Below are positions 14,403-16,200 of a stretch of 16,200 bases of DNA, one piece after another. The DNA is taken from assembly GCA_002367715.1 (NCBI GenBank), contig DFDL01000025.1:1-16200 (forward strand), read 5' to 3'. Made by a program: the position numbers and the translations under genes. Source of the DNA: Actinobacteria bacterium UBA3028. Lineage in GTDB: Bacteria > Actinomycetota > Actinomycetes > Nanopelagicales > Nanopelagicaceae. Every line of letters starts with the position of its first letter. The stretch's first letter is position 1. The notes beneath the pieces are model-generated. The model ran no database searches, was not told the origin of the DNA, and saw nothing but the letters and a program-made list of their open reading frames with translations.

Positions 14403-15273
14403 AAAAGTTGTTCTAGTTTGTGACACTATGAACGAAATTGATGATCAATTTGCCATTGCCTATGCAATCGGCTCTCCATCAGTAGAAGTTCTTGGAGTAA
14501 TTTCGAGTCAAAATACCCTAGTACATGGGTCAAGATCGGTAGATATTTACAAAGAAGAGGCTGATAAAATACTTAGCTTGTGCGGTAAGAGCCAAATTCC
14601 TTCATTAAAGGGCGCAAGAGGGCCTATGGAATCAAAAGAAGATGTTCAGGAGTCGGAGGGTCTCGACTTCATGATCTCTCTTTGCGATAGTGGTGTTGAT
14701 TTTTCGATACTGGCAACAGGGCCCGCGACCGATGTGGCTATGCTCCAACTAGTTCAGCCTGAGAAAATAAAGAAGTTACCAATAATATGGGCGGGCTCAT
14801 TTCCTGACAAAGAGACATGGCAGAGATATAAGTATGGAGAGTTAAATGCACGAGCTGATATCCAAGCATGGCGGGTCATGTACGAATCTGTTGAGAATCT
14901 AACGGTGCTACCAGGTTGGCCTGGTGTTGTTAAAGTAGATGTAGACAGCGATCAATTCGTATCCGAACTCAGGAGCAAGTCTCACGAACTGACGGATTAT
15001 CTCGCGTTAATTCTTGAACAATGGTGTGTGGGAAAGAAACAGCTTGACATGGATTCAAGGCGAAAGAATCGAAAAGTACTATGGGATATTGTCAATGTTT
15101 CCTATTATTCTGTTCCAGGTGCGTTGAAAATGGAAGAGCGACCATTGCCGTACATCGACGCAACAGGTGCTATGCACTGGGACCAGTTGGGTAAAAGTAG
15201 GGCAATTTGTATCGATGTTGACAACGTTGCTGTCATGAATGATTTTTGGTCATCGGTAGACAATCTTACTTAG
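14386..15273 (+). CDS. nucleoside hydrolase-like (IUNH family) protein
   Basis: A 295-residue protein related to inosine/uridine-preferring nucleoside hydrolases, which cleave N-glycosidic bonds of ribonucleosides using calcium. The N-terminal strand ends in DTMNEIDDQFA (about 11-21) in place of the canonical DxDxGxDDxxA. The aspartate pair is kept, but the middle aspartate position holds Met. Later come ATGPATDVA, NARADIQAW and, near the C-terminus, LWDIVNV, where the usual His-Asp is Trp-Asp. These changes place it in a divergent branch whose activity on true nucleosides is uncertain; it could cleave another glycoside. It begins at TTG (14386) with AAGGGAGA at good spacing, inside the E1 beta gene. 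Its stop overlaps the stop of the convergent regulator gene by four bases. It is the last gene of the operon. Confidence 0.78.
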   Translation: MSTDIKKVVLVCDTMNEIDDQFAIAYAIGSPSVEVLGVISSQNTLVHGSRSVDIYKEEADKILSLCGKSQIPSLKGARGPMESKEDVQESEGLDFMISLCDSGVDFSILATGPATDVAMLQLVQPEKIKKLPIIWAGSFPDKETWQRYKYGELNARADIQAWRVMYESVENLTVLPGWPGVVKVDVDSDQFVSELRSKSHELTDYLALILEQWCVGKKQLDMDSRRKNRKVLWDIVNVSYYSVPGALKMEERPLPYIDATGAMHWDQLGKSRAICIDVDNVAVMNDFWSSVDNLT

Positions 15274-16004
15274 CCAAATGAAACTAATGGATTTTCATTT
15301 TCATCACAAGAGGTTGAAAAACGAATTTTAAATCGATCTGGGTGGTACCAGGTTTTGGAGTGCATCACGGTACGTAATTTCTCGTCACTATCAATTGACT
15401 CTTTGATTAGGCAATCTGCCCCAACTACCAGCTCTAGCAAAGAGGAAATTCTTAAATCCGGTTTTCCAACTGAAATTTCTGTTTGCGAACCAGCGATTGA
15501 AATTCCATGCTGTGCTCTAAGTTCATCCTCCAAAGAACCCTCAAGGTGAAAATCACGTTCACTCCTCAGATAAGCCAGCGGAATGGTTACTGACTGAACC
15601 GCCATCGCTATCTGATCTCCAAATCTAAGTCGGGAAAATTTCAAAACTTTCGAACCTATGGGGATTCTAAGTTTTTTTGAGATGATTAAGTCTGCAGAAG
15701 AAGATTTTTTCCACAGTATCACATTTTTTGGAATCATCCCTTGAGATTTAATCTCTGCACTGAAAGACCGACACTTTGCCGAGAGCGAGAAACAATTGTT
15801 GGACACATATGTTCCAGAACCAGGTCTTCTTTCAATAATACCCTGCACTATGAGATTTTCAATTGCGTGCCTAAGCGTCATTCGAGCAACATTAAGTTTT
15901 ACAGCCAACATCCTCTCTCCCGGAATTTTTTCTCCAGGATTATATAAACTCACTATCCGCTTTAACTCTTCCTCAAGAAAAATCCCTACACTTTTTGTGC
16001 TCAT
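15270..16004 (-). CDS. GntR-family transcriptional regulator, HutC type with UTRA domain
   Basis: A 244-residue regulator. Residues about 8-69 form the GntR winged helix (KIPGERMLAVKLNVARMTLR, then RRPGSGTYVS of the wing). Residues about 85-230 form the UTRA effector domain, which binds small ligands, often sugars or sugar phosphates. The helix region VARMTLRHAI resembles DasR-type readers of TGGTCTAGACCA, and matching half-sites lie in the divergent control region at 3220-3231 and 3346-3357. It probably represses both units until an effector appears. The ATG at 16004 has no clear ribosome binding site, so the message may be leaderless or poorly translated. It converges on the operon with overlapping stop codons. 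I see no copy of the operator word in its own upstream region. Confidence 0.92.
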   Translation of the reverse strand: MSTKSVGIFLEEELKRIVSLYNPGEKIPGERMLAVKLNVARMTLRHAIENLIVQGIIERRPGSGTYVSNNCFSLSAKCRSFSAEIKSQGMIPKNVILWKKSSSADLIISKKLRIPIGSKVLKFSRLRFGDQIAMAVQSVTIPLAYLRSERDFHLEGSLEDELRAQHGISIAGSQTEISVGKPDLRISSLLELVVGADCLIKESIDSDEKLRTVMHSKTWYHPDRFKIRFSTSCDENENPLVSFG

Positions 16005-16200
16005 GGGGATAGGTTTACACGGATAAAGCTAAAAAGTAAATAGAAATCAATCAACTATATTAGATAACATTTATTTATATTTGAACTATTTGCACACTGA
16101 TACATTAATTCCACACTTACTTTCTGTAGTGGCGCCTATTTCGAATACGTACAATTCGTACCAAAGTTGCCTCGGATCTAGGACTTCTATTAAAAGTTGT
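16005..16200. other. AT-rich region upstream of the GntR regulator, no gene seen
   Basis: This stretch presumably holds the regulator's promoter, reading leftwards, but I find no convincing -35/-10 pair; several AT-rich hexamers could serve. A small inverted repeat CGAAT (16142-16146) and ATTCG (16154-16158) flanks ACGTACA, and a single CTAG lies near 16178. No repeat of the 12-base operator word is present. Confidence 0.35.

Noticed and set aside
15741..16026. Plus-strand open frames antisense to the GntR regulator
   Set aside because: They are shadows of the well-supported winged-helix/UTRA gene.
1..16200. CRISPR array, tRNA or rRNA genes, insertion sequences
   Set aside because: I saw no regularly spaced repeats, tRNA-like cloverleaf, rRNA sequence or transposase in the window.

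Overview
This window is one catabolic locus of a bacterium. G+C is moderate to low, roughly 40 percent judged by eye. Genes are tightly packed, most junctions overlap by a few bases, and several starts are GTG or TTG. The lineage cannot be fixed from the sequence. The FGE-type sulfatase-activating enzyme, the HutC-type GntR regulator and the gene style would fit a low-G+C aquatic actinobacterium, but this is only an inference.

Layout. Positions 57-3135 on the minus strand form a three-gene sulfatase cassette: a cysteine-type sulfatase, the formylglycine-generating enzyme that activates it, and a TauE/TSUP-type anion exporter, joined by overlaps of 19 and 1 bases. A 312-base divergent control region (3136-3447) follows. 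It carries two identical 12-base operator-like words facing outward and a possible structured leader. Positions 3448-15273 on the plus strand form one long operon. It starts with a YnjB-type periplasmic/extracellular binding protein, two permeases and an ATPase. It continues with a TIM-barrel sugar isomerase/epimerase, a zinc alcohol dehydrogenase, a class II aldolase, an FGGY sugar kinase, a D-2-hydroxyacid dehydrogenase, the alpha and beta subunits of a 2-oxoacid dehydrogenase E1, and a nucleoside-hydrolase-like protein. A GntR/UTRA regulator (15270-16004, minus strand) converges on the operon, the two stop codons overlapping. The last 196 bases hold no gene.

How it may work together (inference). 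The transporter brings in a sulfated small carbohydrate or glycoside. The sulfatase, which has no visible signal peptide, removes sulfate in the cytoplasm, and the exporter disposes of the anion. The hydrolase may split a glycosidic bond. The isomerase, dehydrogenase, kinase and aldolase would convert the sugar to a phosphorylated triose plus an aldehyde or similar fragment. The hydroxyacid dehydrogenase and E1 would carry a 2-hydroxyacid/2-oxoacid to an activated acyl unit. The set resembles fucose/rhamnose-type catabolism (FGGY kinase, fuculose-phosphate-type aldolase), but the combination with a YnjBCD-type transporter, a sulfatase cassette, a lone E1 and a nucleoside-hydrolase-like enzyme is not a pathway I recognise. 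The GntR protein probably controls both divergent units through the 12-base sites.
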